A stretch of DNA of 64,000 bases from the NCBI RefSeq assembly GCF_900142725.1, contig NZ_FRBW01000001.1, positions 1,488,001 through 1,552,000 on the forward strand. The letters run 5' to 3'. The translations under genes and the position numbers were made by a program. Below, in pieces: positions 1 through 10,204 of the stretch; position 1 is the stretch's first letter, and each line of letters opens with the position of its first letter. The notes beneath the pieces were generated by a model. The model saw only the letters and a list, made by a program, of their open reading frames with translations. It had not been told where the DNA came from and did no database searches. This DNA comes from Roseibium suaedae. Its GTDB lineage: Bacteria; Pseudomonadota; Alphaproteobacteria; Rhizobiales; Stappiaceae.

Positions 1-2
1 AA

Positions 3-2522
3 GCAGACGCCGCTGAAATCGGTTTCGATATCGATTTCAGCAGTGCTTCCAATGCAGTGGACGATTCCTATTTCGAAGCGATGCTGAAGCGGGCCGAGGG
101 TCGTGTGGATCTGGCAGTCTTCCGCCAGGTGGCGGATCAGCAGTCGAGCGGATCGGAGCCGAACCTCATCAGCCGCCCATTGCCGCGATTTGAGGACCAT
201 GCATGGCCCGCGACAGTGACAGTCCCAATTGAAAAGGACAGCGCCGTCTGGCGGGCGGAATGGGGGGAGATGATCGACGGGGAGGTCGTTCCCTCCCTTG
301 CCGCGTTGATTGGCGGGCGGACGGGGGAAGCTGGCCAAACCTTCTGGATCGATTACAGCATTGACCTGTCCGGCATCGAGGTGTTTTCGCTGACCGATGT
401 CGTCAACGATCGGATCGACCCGGAGCGCTTTGCAGGCAAGAAGGTCATTGTTGCCGCAAGTGCCCAGGAATTGCGGGATCTCTTCCCGGTTCCCGTCCAT
501 GACATTCTTCCTGGAGGCATGATCCAGGCGCTGGCGGCTGAAACCATCGCCCAGGGCAGGGCGCTGGAGCCCGCTGGTGGCGCCCTCATCCTTCTTGTGA
601 CGCTCGTTCTCGGGCTGACGATTTTTGTTCAGCGCAAGGTGGACTGGCGCATTCGCCTCGCATTGCTGCTTGGCCTGGCACCTGTTCTCGAAGCTTTGGC
701 TCTGGTCGTGCAGGCTCAGATACCCATCTTGCCGCAGACGGCCTGTGCGCAGCTGGCCTTGCTGGTGCTCGCTCTCGGGCTTGCCGGCCGGCAAGTGGGG
801 CTGCATCAGCTTCTCCTGCGGGTGACGGAAATTCACAACCAGAACAACCGGCGTCTCCTGTCCCGGGTGCTCGAGGACAGTTTCGACGGCATCATTCTGG
901 TGGAACAGTGCGGTGCTGTTCGGGCCGCCAGCCGGTCTGCGCGCGCGATCTGGGGCGAGGCTCTTCAACCGGGAAGCCGCCTGCAGGCCATAGTGCCGGG
1001 GCAGATCTGGCAGGATCTGGAACGGGTCTTCTCCTCCGAGGCGGAGCGTGACTGGCAGCCTGTACGGCAGGATGTGGAGGCCGGAGACGAGACCTCCGTG
1101 CGCAAGGTGATTGAATATGTCGTGACGCCCATGTCCCAGGTGGACGTGCTTGGCGGGCGGCTCGGCAGCCAGGTTCAGGAAGTGCGGCTTGCCATCCTGA
1201 CTTGCCGGGATGTCACGATGCAGCGCAAGGCCATGGACCGCCTCGGCTACCTAGCGAGCCATGATCCCGTAACCAGCCTTCGCAACCGTCTCGGCCTTGA
1301 GGAACACCTTCAGGATATATGCGGCTGTCAAAATGCGGCCTTTGATGTCTATTGCCTCGTCTTGATCTCGCTTGATGATCTTGATCAGGCGGTCGCTTCC
1401 CTTGGCTTCGCCTTCGGGGACCTTTTGCGTGAGGCAGCCGCCTCCAGACTTATTTTCAATGCCGGGGAGGACGCCTTCCTGGCAACCCTCGGCGACAATT
1501 GCTTTGCCTGTATCCTGAAAGAGCCGGACGAGGCCGCGATCGTCAGCCGCATTGCAAAACTGGTGGAAGAGCTCAGTGCCGAGTATGAGCTGGAGGGCAG
1601 CCGGATCCACACAAGTGTGACCCTCGGCTACTGCCTGATCGACACGGATGAGCTGGATGTGGCGGTGCCCTTGCGGGATGCAGGCGCGGCACTGTCTTCC
1701 GCCCGCAAGCTCGGCGGCAATGCTCAGGTCCGCTATGAACCTGCCATGCATGTCATGTTCGAGCGTCGCCGCCGTCTGGAAATGGATCTGGCACAGGCAT
1801 TGGAGCAGGGGCGGATCCGGGCCGTCTACCAGCCGCTCGTGGATCTGGCCACCGGGCAGATTACAGGTGCAGAAGCTTTGATGCGCTGGGATCATCCGGA
1901 GTTCGGCTTCATCTCTCCGGGCGAGTTCATTCCGATTGCGGAAGAAAGCGGCCAGATCCGCCAGCTCGGTGCCTGGATGCTGCGCCAGGCAACGCGCGAT
2001 GCCGCCTCCTGGCCAGCGCAGCTGCGGCTGGCGGTAAACGTGTCTGCGGTCCAGTTCTCCGATCTGGAGCTGGTGAATGTGGTGCGCGAAGCCCTGGATG
2101 ACAGCGGATTCGAGCCTCGTCGTCTGGATCTGGAACTGACGGAATCCCTGTTCATCGAGGGCGGGGACAGTGTTTCCGATCAGATCATGGCGCTCAGCCA
2201 TCTGGGCTGCGGTCTGGCTCTGGATGATTTCGGCACGGGCTATTCCTCGCTCGGCTACATTCCACGGTTCCCTTTCACCAAGATCAAGATCGACAAGAGT
2301 TTCGTCGACCGGGTCTGCGAGGATCCTGCCCATGCGGCCATCATCTCAACGGTGGTGGATCTTGCAGCAAGCTTCGGCATGAATGTGGTGGCCGAAGGGA
2401 TCGAGCAGGCCTCCCAGCAGCAGCGCCTGATCGAACTGGGCTGCGATATCGGTCAGGGTTTCCTGTTCGGGCGTCCCATGTCTTCCGAACATCTGGCCCA
2501 GCGGCTGCGCAAGGCTGCCTGA
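3..2522 (+). CDS. CHASE2-GGDEF-EAL cyclic-di-GMP signalling protein (5' end outside window)
   Basis: Membrane-bound cyclic-di-GMP turnover protein. The reading frame is open back to the first bases, so the N-terminus is missing; the GTG at 57 is internal. Visible order: end of a periplasmic CHASE2 sensor domain (to about residue 190), two or three hydrophobic segments (about 190-280), a PAS-like stretch, a GGDEF domain and a C-terminal EAL domain. The GGDEF signature is degenerate (LGDNCF where GGDEF is expected), so cyclase activity is unlikely. The EAL domain keeps its key residues: EALMRW, NVS, ELTES, DDFGTGYSSL, KIDKSF, EGIE and GQGF. It therefore probably hydrolyses c-di-GMP in response to an extracytoplasmic signal. 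It is followed by an unrelated gene after 116 bp. Domain assignment is confident; ligand and target process are unknown. Confidence 0.92.
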   Translation, partial: ADAAEIGFDIDFSSASNAVDDSYFEAMLKRAEGRVDLAVFRQVADQQSSGSEPNLISRPLPRFEDHAWPATVTVPIEKDSAVWRAEWGEMIDGEVVPSLAALIGGRTGEAGQTFWIDYSIDLSGIEVFSLTDVVNDRIDPERFAGKKVIVAASAQELRDLFPVPVHDILPGGMIQALAAETIAQGRALEPAGGALILLVTLVLGLTIFVQRKVDWRIRLALLLGLAPVLEALALVVQAQIPILPQTACAQLALLVLALGLAGRQVGLHQLLLRVTEIHNQNNRRLLSRVLEDSFDGIILVEQCGAVRAASRSARAIWGEALQPGSRLQAIVPGQIWQDLERVFSSEAERDWQPVRQDVEAGDETSVRKVIEYVVTPMSQVDVLGGRLGSQVQEVRLAILTCRDVTMQRKAMDRLGYLASHDPVTSLRNRLGLEEHLQDICGCQNAAFDVYCLVLISLDDLDQAVASLGFAFGDLLREAAASRLIFNAGEDAFLATLGDNCFACILKEPDEAAIVSRIAKLVEELSAEYELEGSRIHTSVTLGYCLIDTDELDVAVPLRDAGAALSSARKLGGNAQVRYEPAMHVMFERRRRLEMDLAQALEQGRIRAVYQPLVDLATGQITGAEALMRWDHPEFGFISPGEFIPIAEESGQIRQLGAWMLRQATRDAASWPAQLRLAVNVSAVQFSDLELVNVVREALDDSGFEPRRLDLELTESLFIEGGDSVSDQIMALSHLGCGLALDDFGTGYSSLGYIPRFPFTKIKIDKSFVDRVCEDPAHAAIISTVVDLAASFGMNVVAEGIEQASQQQRLIELGCDIGQGFLFGRPMSSEHLAQRLRKAA

Positions 2523-2638
2523 GCCTTTGCCTTTTCTTCCGGCAGAACGCCCTTTCAAACGCTGAAAGGATAGTCTCGCAGCTCTGGAATGCGCGTGCTA
2601 TCCAGACCGTCCTTCCTTTTGAGTGACTGCCGAGATCC

Positions 2639-3649
2639 ATGTCAGAGAACAGACTTTCCTTGCAAGAGGCGCACGACCTGGTCGTTGCGGCTCTCGTTGC
2701 AAGCAACACCAGCCCTGAGAATGCCGCCAGCGTCGCCCGTGCGCTTGTCGCGGCCGAAGCCTCTGGCCAGAGCGGCCACGGCCTGTCCCGCGTCCCGTCC
2801 TATGCTTCCCAGTCCAGAAGCGGAAAGGTCGATGGTTTCGCCAAGCCGGAAATGAGCACCACGTCACCCGGCATCCTGCGCATTGATGCGATGTTGGGCT
2901 TTGCCTATCCCGCGTTTGAGCTGGCCATCGAAGCCTTGCCTGAACGGGCAAGGTCTCAAGGCATTGCCATGGCCGTTGTTGCCCGCTCCCATCATTTCGG
3001 TCAGGGCGGAGCCCATTGCGAGGCGCTGGCGGAAAAGGGTCTGGTCAATTTCGTCTTCGGCAACACCACGAAGTCCATCGCGCCCTGGGGCAGCAACAAA
3101 CCTCTCTTTGGAACCAATCCGATTGCCTTCGGGGCACCTGTTCCGGGCGGTGCACCGCTGGTGATCGATCTGGCTGTCTCTAAGGTTGCCCGGGGCAAGA
3201 TCATGGCTGCGGAAAAGACCGGCAGCTCCATTCCGGAAGGCTGGGCACTGGATGTGGACGGCAATCCGACCACCAATGCCACTGCCGCGATGGCGGGCAC
3301 CATGGTGCCGATCGGAGAGGCCAAGGGCGCGGCGCTTGCCATGATGATCGAGGTGCTTGGCGCCTGTCTGGTCGGTGCAAGCCTCGGCTTCGAGACCTCT
3401 AGCCTTTTCAACGGTGACGGTCCGGCGCCTGATCTTGGTCAGGTCATCATCGCCATTGATCCGGGCCTATCGTCCCTCGGGGTCTATGGCGAGCGGATCG
3501 CGGTGCTGATGGATGCCGTGGACAGTGCGGAAGGCGCGCGCATTCCGGGCAGCAAGAGGTTCGGCCTGCGCGAAAAGGCAGAGCGCGAAGGGGTCGTTAT
3601 TCCCGGTCCGATCTTGGCCGAAATCCGGAACATTGCGGCGGGCAAGTAA
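2639..3649 (+). CDS. Ldh2/MDH2-family NAD(P)H-dependent oxidoreductase
   Basis: A 336-residue member of the malate/L-lactate/ureidoglycolate dehydrogenase fold family (Ldh_2), whose members reduce 2-oxo acids or the cyclic imines delta1-piperideine-2-carboxylate and delta1-pyrroline-2-carboxylate. Supporting features are the N-terminal helical region with SGHGLSRVP, the SHHFGQGGAHCE segment, the APWGSNKPLFGTNPIAF segment and a C-terminal MIEVLGACLVGAS stretch. The length is normal for the family. ATG at 2639 is the first good start. It stands alone between the EAL gene and the convergent tamB, with a shared hairpin terminator. Substrate cannot be told from sequence; imine reductase (DpkA-like) is my preferred guess over malate dehydrogenase. 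Confidence 0.85.
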   Translation: MSENRLSLQEAHDLVVAALVASNTSPENAASVARALVAAEASGQSGHGLSRVPSYASQSRSGKVDGFAKPEMSTTSPGILRIDAMLGFAYPAFELAIEALPERARSQGIAMAVVARSHHFGQGGAHCEALAEKGLVNFVFGNTTKSIAPWGSNKPLFGTNPIAFGAPVPGGAPLVIDLAVSKVARGKIMAAEKTGSSIPEGWALDVDGNPTTNATAAMAGTMVPIGEAKGAALAMMIEVLGACLVGASLGFETSSLFNGDGPAPDLGQVIIAIDPGLSSLGVYGERIAVLMDAVDSAEGARIPGSKRFGLREKAEREGVVIPGPILAEIRNIAAGK

Positions 3650-3662
3650 GCATTGCCTCTTT

Positions 3663-3687
3663 CTCCGGCCGATCAAGCCGGCCGGAG
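3663..3687. terminator. Bidirectional hairpin between convergent genes
   Basis: CTCCGGCC and GGCCGGAG form an 8-bp GC-rich stem around a 9-nt loop in the 51-bp gap between the Ldh2-family gene (+) and tamB (-). No long T-run follows, so it may be a weak or Rho-assisted terminator serving both directions. Confidence 0.5.
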
Positions 3688-3700
3688 ACACAGGTACAGC

Positions 3701-6700
3701 TTAATATTCCTTCTCGAAGTAGATACCGGCCTTTGATGAGCCATTGGCGCCGACTTCGCCGCGGACCTTGAGACCACGGTCCAGGTCGATATCGACCTTC
3801 ACCCGGCTGTCGCCATTTGACGTGCCTTGCTCCACTCCGAGATAGATATTGTCATTGATGTACTTGCCGACGCCGATGGTGGGTCCATCGGAGCCGCTGG
3901 TGTCGATGTCGATGGCATCGAGCCCCAGAGACTTGCGCAGCTGGGCGAGTGGACCATTGTCGCTGCCGCCGGTCAGGGTTGCGATGGCGGCTGCCAGCTG
4001 GGCGATCTGGGTCGGCGAGAGCGAGCCCATTTCCTTGTTGAACAGCAGAAGCGCCAGCACTTCATCCTGTGGCCGTTCCGGTGAGGACGAGAAGCTGATC
4101 GCCGGATCGCTCGCATAGCCATTGACCGCAACCGTGACCGTCGTGCTGGAGATCGAGGAGGTTGCCAGGAAATCCAGGGCAGGGGTCAGGTCGCCGCTGA
4201 AGGTGACAAGCCCGCGCGAGAAGGTCAGGCGGCGGGTGAGAATGTCGATCAGGCCTCGCCGCAGGGTGAAGCCGCCAGTGGCCTGGGGGGCATCCGCCGT
4301 GCCGCGAATGACCAGATCTCCAAAGAGCTCTGCATCAATGCCACGTCCCCGGACGAACACGCGCCCGGGTGCGGAGACGGTGATGTCGAGGCGGGGCGAC
4401 TGGCTGGCCGGTGCCGCTGATGCATCGCTGGTGCCGCCGTCGCCGCGCAATTCGCTCACCTGCTGGCGGACGGCCTTGGGCGCATTCACATGGCGCACGG
4501 CAACCGGGGAGATTGACCCCGGCAGTGTTTCCGGGATCGAGATGTCCGCCTTGTTCAAGGTCACCTTGCCGGAGACGAGCATCGCCTCCCGGCTGGAGGA
4601 CATGGGGCCTTCGATCTTGAGGGCTGCGTCGAGAACCGCATTGACGAGACCTGGATCAATGTAACGGGCCTGATCGGCGCGGATGTCGATGTTCGCGGGC
4701 AGACCTTCGCCAAGTCCGACAGTTCCGGAAACCGAGATCGAACCGCCTGCCGCAATATCACCGCGCAGGGCCGAAAGGGTCACGCCGGTCTGGGTTGCGT
4801 CGATGCTGCCGGTCAGGTTTTTCAAGGTCAGTGAGCTGGCGAGATCGGTGACCGACACCTCACGGGGCCGGGCCGAGACGGAATAGGTCGGCGCCGTTGC
4901 CGTGCCGCCGACCGTGCCGCTGATGCCGAAGCTGCCCGCGCCACGAAGGCCCGCCTTGGTGAGCGGCAGGCGGGCAAAGGCCAGCGGCGCATTGCCATCG
5001 ACGGAAAGCCGCAGCGGGAAGGGGGCCTTGGCGCCGACAGAACCATTGATGGCCACGGTCAAACCATCCGGGCCTGTCACACGGGTTTCCTGGGTCACCG
5101 TATCACCAGCCATCTTGCCCGAGCTGGCGATGGTGATCGCAGGCAGCCCCTGCTGACGGAGAGCGTTTGCCGTCAGGTTGGAGGCCGTGAGCGACCAGGA
5201 CGCGGCGGGAGAGGTTGCCGCGCCGGTTGCCGTTGCCGTGCCGGACAGGGTGCCGCCGAGACCGACTTGCGGGGCAAAGGCGTTGGCCAGGGACAGCGGA
5301 ACGGAATTGAGTTGAGCCTTGAGGTTCAGCTGGTCCCCAGCCGTGCCGCTGACGCTGAGATCGCCGGAGCCGAGCGAGAGCGCAAAGGCCTTGAGCGTTG
5401 CCAATCCGTCTGCATAGACGACTTCCGCCGGAGCCTTGAGCTTGGTCTCAAGCCCCTGATAGCCGCCGTTGAGCTTGTCGAGACCGATTCGGAAACCGCC
5501 ATTGTCGAGCTGGGTCAGGCGTCCGGTTGCCTTCAGGCCATCCTTGCCGCTGCCATCAGCAGACAGATCCACGGCGGTGTCGAAAAGGGTCTCGGGCCCC
5601 TGGTTGCTGGCCGTCAGGGTGATCTTGCGCACCGGTGTCGACCCGGCAATCAGCCCTTCCGCCAGAAGGTTGCCGTCGATCTTCGGCACGGCGAAGGGAT
5701 CGCTCGCGGTTGCTTTCAGGGAAAGCTTGTCGAGCAAATTGCCCGCAGCCTTGATGCCCGAGCCGCTGAGATCGAGCTGAACAGTCTGCGGTCCGCTGCC
5801 CTGCCGGGCAATGGACATGGAGCCTTGAACTTCACCTGCAACATCCGTCAGGACCAGAGGTGAAAGGTTCGCCAGCACCGGCGCGTCCAGCTTCAGCTGG
5901 CCCTCAAGGGTTTCCAGGGCCTTTGTCAGGTCCGAGATCTGGAACTGGCCGCTGAGCTTGTTGCCGGCAATATCCGCAGAGACAGGATTGATCGTGGCCG
6001 CCCCGTTTTCGGATTTTAGCACCGCATCCAGTGTGAGGGGCGCTCCTTTCATCGAGCCGTTCAGCGTGACCTTCGCTTCCGGCGCGGCCGCAGATGCCAC
6101 GCCCTCCGCATGGAGAGCGAGACCGTCCACTGGGGTTCCGGCCAGGGTCAGCTTGGAGGAGGCGAGATCGGCGGTAAAGGAAGGAGCATCCAGTGCGCCA
6201 TCCACGGATCCCTTCAGGGTCAGACCACCTTCAACCTGCGGGTCGACCTTGGAAAGGTCATTCAGCGCGGCCTCGATTTCAGCTGCCACAGTGCCGTCCT
6301 TCAGCGAGCCTGAGCCAGAAGCCTGAAGGCCGGAGGCTGCCAGAGCAAAGGAGCTGAGCGTCAGATCACTGGACCCATTGGCGGCAGCTTCCAGCTTGAG
6401 GCTTGTATCGCCGGTCAGGAGCGCATCCAGCGCTGCGATACCCGCAGCAAGGTTCCGTCCGTTGGCATCCAGTGTGACCGTCCCTGTGAGAGCCTGCGGA
6501 TCAAGATCCGCAACAAAGGAACTTGTCAGGGCGCCGGAAAGGGTCTGGCCGGCCAGGCCGGAGAGCGGCGAAAGGTCATCAATGCGCAGGGTTCCCCGGC
6601 TCGTCGCCTTGTCTTGAGAAAAATCTGTCTCGCCGAGGGCCAGCGTCAGCAGCGGCAGGGTCAGTGCCCCCTCGGCAAGGCTCACCGTTTGCTCTTTGCC

Positions 6701-8116
6701 TGAGAGCGTTCCCTTGGTGGTCAGGTCGATCCTGTCGCCCAGGGCAGAAAGAGCCGGGTCGGTCAGTGCGATGCCACCTGCAGAAAGTTTGAGCGCGAAG
6801 TCGGAGGTGAGCGCTTCCGGGGTCAGGTTTGCAGATTGCCCGGCAAGATCGAGCGCGAATTGGCCAACCTTGCCTTCGCTCGTGCCGAGTTGGGCGGCAT
6901 TCAGCTTTGCCGACCAGGCGGCGTCTTCCAGCGTGCCCTGAACCGTCACGTCGGTCTGGATCGGCCCGAAGATCACGCGGCGTTCCGGCAGATCCAGGGC
7001 GATCAGATTGCCGCCGTCCGCGCCCACATGGAGCGAGGACCTGGCGTTGATCCGCTGGGTTGCGGGATCGAACTGGCCATTGGCGGTAAGGCGCAGCGTC
7101 TGGGTGCTGAGATCCATCTGGCCGGTTTCCGGCAGGAAGTCCTGGGAGAGATCTGCCGTCAGCTTCAGGTTCGTGGTGCCCAGGAAAAACGCGTTGGCAA
7201 GTTCGGGCAAGAGCGGCGCGACTTCCCCGTTGAGATCAGCAGAGAGCTGGCGGCCGGTGCCGCTTTCGGTCAGGCGTGCCGTGCCGGTCAAGGTCTGGCG
7301 GCCATCGAGGGCGGCAGAGAGTTTCGCCGTCCAGTCGCTCAGCGGGCCATCGCCTGTCAGCTTGAAATCGACGGCAGGCAGACCGGGCATCGCGCCCAGA
7401 CGGGCAACCAGTCCACCGCGGGGCTCTGCGACCGTCAGATCGAAGCGAAGCGTTTCTGCATCAGGCAGAAAGGCAACGTCGGCATCGATCGTCCCTTCGT
7501 CACCGCCCAGGCGGGCAACATGAAGCGCGCCGCTGACCTCCAGCGGAGCACGGGCAAGGGCTGCTGATCCATTGGCGGTCAGTTCGATGGCTTCGCCAAG
7601 CAGAGGTGCCCCAAGCGCGATCCGGTTGATGCGCAAGGACTTGAGATCACCGGGCAGGATCGGAAGAGAGCTGCTGGAGGCCGCGTCTTCTTCCGTGTCT
7701 TTACTGGCGGCCGCGGGCAAGGGCGCGCGCGCAAGGGAAATGTCATCGACAGAAACCAAATTGATCTCGACCCGTCCACCCAGAAGGGCAAGGGGAGACC
7801 AGAGAACTTCAGCGCCGCTGACGTTCAGCCATTCACCTTCCCGGTCAGCGATGGCAACGGAACGGGCGCTGGCATCAAGACCCCAACTGAGACCGAGATC
7901 CGTGATGGTGATCTGCATGTCCTCGGAAGAGGCGAGATCCGAGAGGAGTGAGGACAGCAACGTGCGTCCACCCTGAAACTGCAGCGCGGCCAGAAGCAGA
8001 ACGGGAAGAACAATCAGAATTGCCAGAAGCCAGAGAAGGCTTTTCAAAAGTCTTTTCAAAACGGTCCTCAAGGTCGGATTCGCCAGAATGAGCCATATCC
8101 CATAGGTATGGGACAA
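3701..8116 (-). CDS. tamB: TamB, inner-membrane component of the translocation and assembly module
   Basis: A 1471-residue AsmA/TamB-family protein anchored in the inner membrane by an N-terminal segment (about residues 20-45, LLWLLAILIVLPVLLLAAL) and spanning the periplasm as a long beta-rich (repeating beta-strand) body. The C-terminal 250 residues are a clear TamB/DUF490 domain (GLIDILTRRLTFSRG, NGYASDPAISFSSSPE, DEVLALLLFNK, terminal beta-strands). It works with TamA in outer-membrane protein insertion and phospholipid movement. It lies 177 bp downstream of tamA on the same strand, the usual order. There is no ATG near the N-terminus: the frame opens with TTG at 8116, with another TTG at codon 17, so translation starts at a non-ATG codon and the exact one is uncertain. 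Confidence 0.95.
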   Translation of the reverse strand: MSHTYGIWLILANPTLRTVLKRLLKSLLWLLAILIVLPVLLLAALQFQGGRTLLSSLLSDLASSEDMQITITDLGLSWGLDASARSVAIADREGEWLNVSGAEVLWSPLALLGGRVEINLVSVDDISLARAPLPAAASKDTEEDAASSSSLPILPGDLKSLRINRIALGAPLLGEAIELTANGSAALARAPLEVSGALHVARLGGDEGTIDADVAFLPDAETLRFDLTVAEPRGGLVARLGAMPGLPAVDFKLTGDGPLSDWTAKLSAALDGRQTLTGTARLTESGTGRQLSADLNGEVAPLLPELANAFFLGTTNLKLTADLSQDFLPETGQMDLSTQTLRLTANGQFDPATQRINARSSLHVGADGGNLIALDLPERRVIFGPIQTDVTVQGTLEDAAWSAKLNAAQLGTSEGKVGQFALDLAGQSANLTPEALTSDFALKLSAGGIALTDPALSALGDRIDLTTKGTLSGKEQTVSLAEGALTLPLLTLALGETDFSQDKATSRGTLRIDDLSPLSGLAGQTLSGALTSSFVADLDPQALTGTVTLDANGRNLAAGIAALDALLTGDTSLKLEAAANGSSDLTLSSFALAASGLQASGSGSLKDGTVAAEIEAALNDLSKVDPQVEGGLTLKGSVDGALDAPSFTADLASSKLTLAGTPVDGLALHAEGVASAAAPEAKVTLNGSMKGAPLTLDAVLKSENGAATINPVSADIAGNKLSGQFQISDLTKALETLEGQLKLDAPVLANLSPLVLTDVAGEVQGSMSIARQGSGPQTVQLDLSGSGIKAAGNLLDKLSLKATASDPFAVPKIDGNLLAEGLIAGSTPVRKITLTASNQGPETLFDTAVDLSADGSGKDGLKATGRLTQLDNGGFRIGLDKLNGGYQGLETKLKAPAEVVYADGLATLKAFALSLGSGDLSVSGTAGDQLNLKAQLNSVPLSLANAFAPQVGLGGTLSGTATATGAATSPAASWSLTASNLTANALRQQGLPAITIASSGKMAGDTVTQETRVTGPDGLTVAINGSVGAKAPFPLRLSVDGNAPLAFARLPLTKAGLRGAGSFGISGTVGGTATAPTYSVSARPREVSVTDLASSLTLKNLTGSIDATQTGVTLSALRGDIAAGGSISVSGTVGLGEGLPANIDIRADQARYIDPGLVNAVLDAALKIEGPMSSSREAMLVSGKVTLNKADISIPETLPGSISPVAVRHVNAPKAVRQQVSELRGDGGTSDASAAPASQSPRLDITVSAPGRVFVRGRGIDAELFGDLVIRGTADAPQATGGFTLRRGLIDILTRRLTFSRGLVTFSGDLTPALDFLATSSISSTTVTVAVNGYASDPAISFSSSPERPQDEVLALLLFNKEMGSLSPTQIAQLAAAIATLTGGSDNGPLAQLRKSLGLDAIDIDTSGSDGPTIGVGKYINDNIYLGVEQGTSNGDSRVKVDIDLDRGLKVRGEVGANGSSKAGIYFEKEY

Positions 8117-8293
8117 TTAAGGACGGGGGCAACACAAAGCTTTGGATCGGGGCAAGGCATCCAATTGAGGTTGCATTCCGGCGACACCTGATTTGCCTGC
8201 CGGCAGATCTGTCCCGGTTCCTGAAACTCTTTTATGCAGCATTCAAGTGCTGTTCCGGCCAGACACCGCTTTGTGTCCCAAAGAACGCCTTTC

Positions 8294-10204
8294 TCAGAAG
8301 GCCTGGCTCAGGCCCACATACAGCGCGTAGTCCGGATCGTCCTTTTCCGGATCCAGCGGCATGGCCAGATCCACGCGGAGCGGACCGATGGGCGTATAGT
8401 AACGCAGGCCGATGCCGGTACCGATCTTGAGCGGCTCGGAAAAATCCGGAATGCTGTCGCTATAGGCATTGCCAGCATCGACAAAGGCGACGACGCCGAG
8501 GGTTTCGGTGATCTTGACCCGAAGCTCTCCAGAGGCCTCCAGCAGGCTGCGCCCGCCGGTGACGGTGCCGTTCAGACGCGGGCCGACGTTGCGATAGGCA
8601 TAGCCGCGGATGGAGCCGCCGCCGCCTGCGATCATGCGCCGGCTGGCCGGAACATCGTCAACAGATGGAGCAATGATGCTGCCTGCGCTGACCCGGCCAG
8701 CGAGGATGAACCGCTTGGCCTCATCCAGGGCGACATAGCTGGATGCCGTGCCCTTGACGAAGAACATCGCGTGAGATTGCAGCGTGTCATAGGCCGGCTC
8801 GACAGCAAGGGCTGCATAGATGCCCTTCGAGGGATCGAGCTTGTCATCCCGGTTGTCGAAGGTCAGATCCGCTGGCAGGCCAACCAGCAGGTACTTGTCC
8901 TTGCCATAGGCATCTTCTTCATCGGCGAAGAAGATTTCGCCGCCGGCCCGTCCGGTCAATGTGTCGGTAAAGGTCCGCGACAGATATCCGTCCAGCGTGA
9001 CAGACCGGCTCTTGTACGCGTCCGGCACTTCCTGCTTTGCGCCGAGACTGGTCGTGAACTTGGTCAGCGGTCCGAAGACGCCCGGCTTTTCCAGGGCGAT
9101 GCGGGCGGCATATTCCATGTCGGTGGCGCTGGCATTGCCGATTTGCCCTGCCGAGCCTTCGATGGAGAGCAGTTCGCCCCGGCCGAACAGATTGCGCCGG
9201 CGCCAATAGGCTTCAACACCGAAGCCTTCCGTGCTCGACCAGCTCGTGCCTGCGCCGATCACATGCCGCTTGCGCTCGGTGACCTCAATGGTGACGGGCA
9301 TGTCGCCAGTCACCGGGTCAACCTCGCCTTCGACCAGCTGAATGGACGAGAAGATCCCGAGTTCGTTCAGACGCTTGCGGGCAGATTCCAGGGCTTGCGG
9401 GGAATAGGTCTCGCCGACCGGGATCATGGCCTGGCTGATGACGAAGTCCGGCTCCGTCACTTCCGTGCCCTTGACCGTAACCGCGCCGAAGCGGGCACGG
9501 GGCCCGGTCGCAACGGTCAAGGTCACGTCCAGCTTCTTGGTGGCATGATCCGCGACAATGTCACGCCCGGAAACTTCAGCCTTGGGATAGCCCTGTTTCT
9601 TCAGGGCGAGAGCCATTTTCTGCTCGGCAGAGAGAATGCGCGTGGAGGCAGCCTGCTCTCCGGGCACCAGGCCAAAGGAGGGCTCTTCAGCCGCGTCTTC
9701 AGGCGGCAGGTCGCCCTTGATGGCAATCTGACCGAAGGTGAATTCGGGTCCGGGGCTGACGGTGATGACGGTCTCGACAGGCTGTCCGCCTGGAATGTCG
9801 CCGGTTTCAAGGGCCTGCTGCAGCGGGCGGCCGTTCAGGGTGATGTCGACAACCCCGCCATAGAGACCATGGGCATAAAGCCGCGCCACGAGACGATCGA
9901 GATCGCTCAAGCTGCGGGAGATCAGCCCGGCCTCGCCGGAAGGCAGCTCCTCGCTGCGGGTGAACAGCGTGGACGTGGCTTCCAGATCCTTGCGAAGATC
10001 CTTGGTCCCCGTCTCTGTCTCCGTTTCTGGCATGTCCAGCCGGACAGAATAGGCGATCGGGTCGGGAACCTGCTGAGTGGCCTCGGCCTTCTCTCCCCAA
10101 AGGTGAAGGCCGAACAATTCAAAGGCCTGAGCCGGGGAAGACGGGACAGCAAGCGCCGCCATCAGGGCTGTCATGGAAACGCCAAGCGCGAAGGCGCACT
10201 TCAT
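8294..10204 (-). CDS. tamA: TamA, BamA-family outer-membrane protein
   Basis: A 636-residue Omp85-family protein. The start at 10204 is chosen because it gives a clean signal peptide (MKCAFALGVSMTALMAALAV then SSPAQA) with an AGGGA ribosome site 5-8 bases upstream; the frame is open 70 codons further up but that stretch has no export signal. Three POTRA-like domains (about residues 45-290, for example VKGTEVTEPDFVISQAMIPVG) precede a 16-strand barrel. The barrel holds RGYAYRNVGP, the conserved substrate-lid loop arginine motif, and ends in the aromatic LSQAF typical of outer-membrane proteins. It partners tamB immediately downstream. Confidence 0.95.
   Translation of the reverse strand: MKCAFALGVSMTALMAALAVPSSPAQAFELFGLHLWGEKAEATQQVPDPIAYSVRLDMPETETETGTKDLRKDLEATSTLFTRSEELPSGEAGLISRSLSDLDRLVARLYAHGLYGGVVDITLNGRPLQQALETGDIPGGQPVETVITVSPGPEFTFGQIAIKGDLPPEDAAEEPSFGLVPGEQAASTRILSAEQKMALALKKQGYPKAEVSGRDIVADHATKKLDVTLTVATGPRARFGAVTVKGTEVTEPDFVISQAMIPVGETYSPQALESARKRLNELGIFSSIQLVEGEVDPVTGDMPVTIEVTERKRHVIGAGTSWSSTEGFGVEAYWRRRNLFGRGELLSIEGSAGQIGNASATDMEYAARIALEKPGVFGPLTKFTTSLGAKQEVPDAYKSRSVTLDGYLSRTFTDTLTGRAGGEIFFADEEDAYGKDKYLLVGLPADLTFDNRDDKLDPSKGIYAALAVEPAYDTLQSHAMFFVKGTASSYVALDEAKRFILAGRVSAGSIIAPSVDDVPASRRMIAGGGGSIRGYAYRNVGPRLNGTVTGGRSLLEASGELRVKITETLGVVAFVDAGNAYSDSIPDFSEPLKIGTGIGLRYYTPIGPLRVDLAMPLDPEKDDPDYALYVGLSQAF

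Noticed and set aside
1251-2333. Leftward frame of 360 codons opposite the EAL gene
   Set aside because: Shadow of the conserved GGDEF-EAL coding sequence with no protein-like features.
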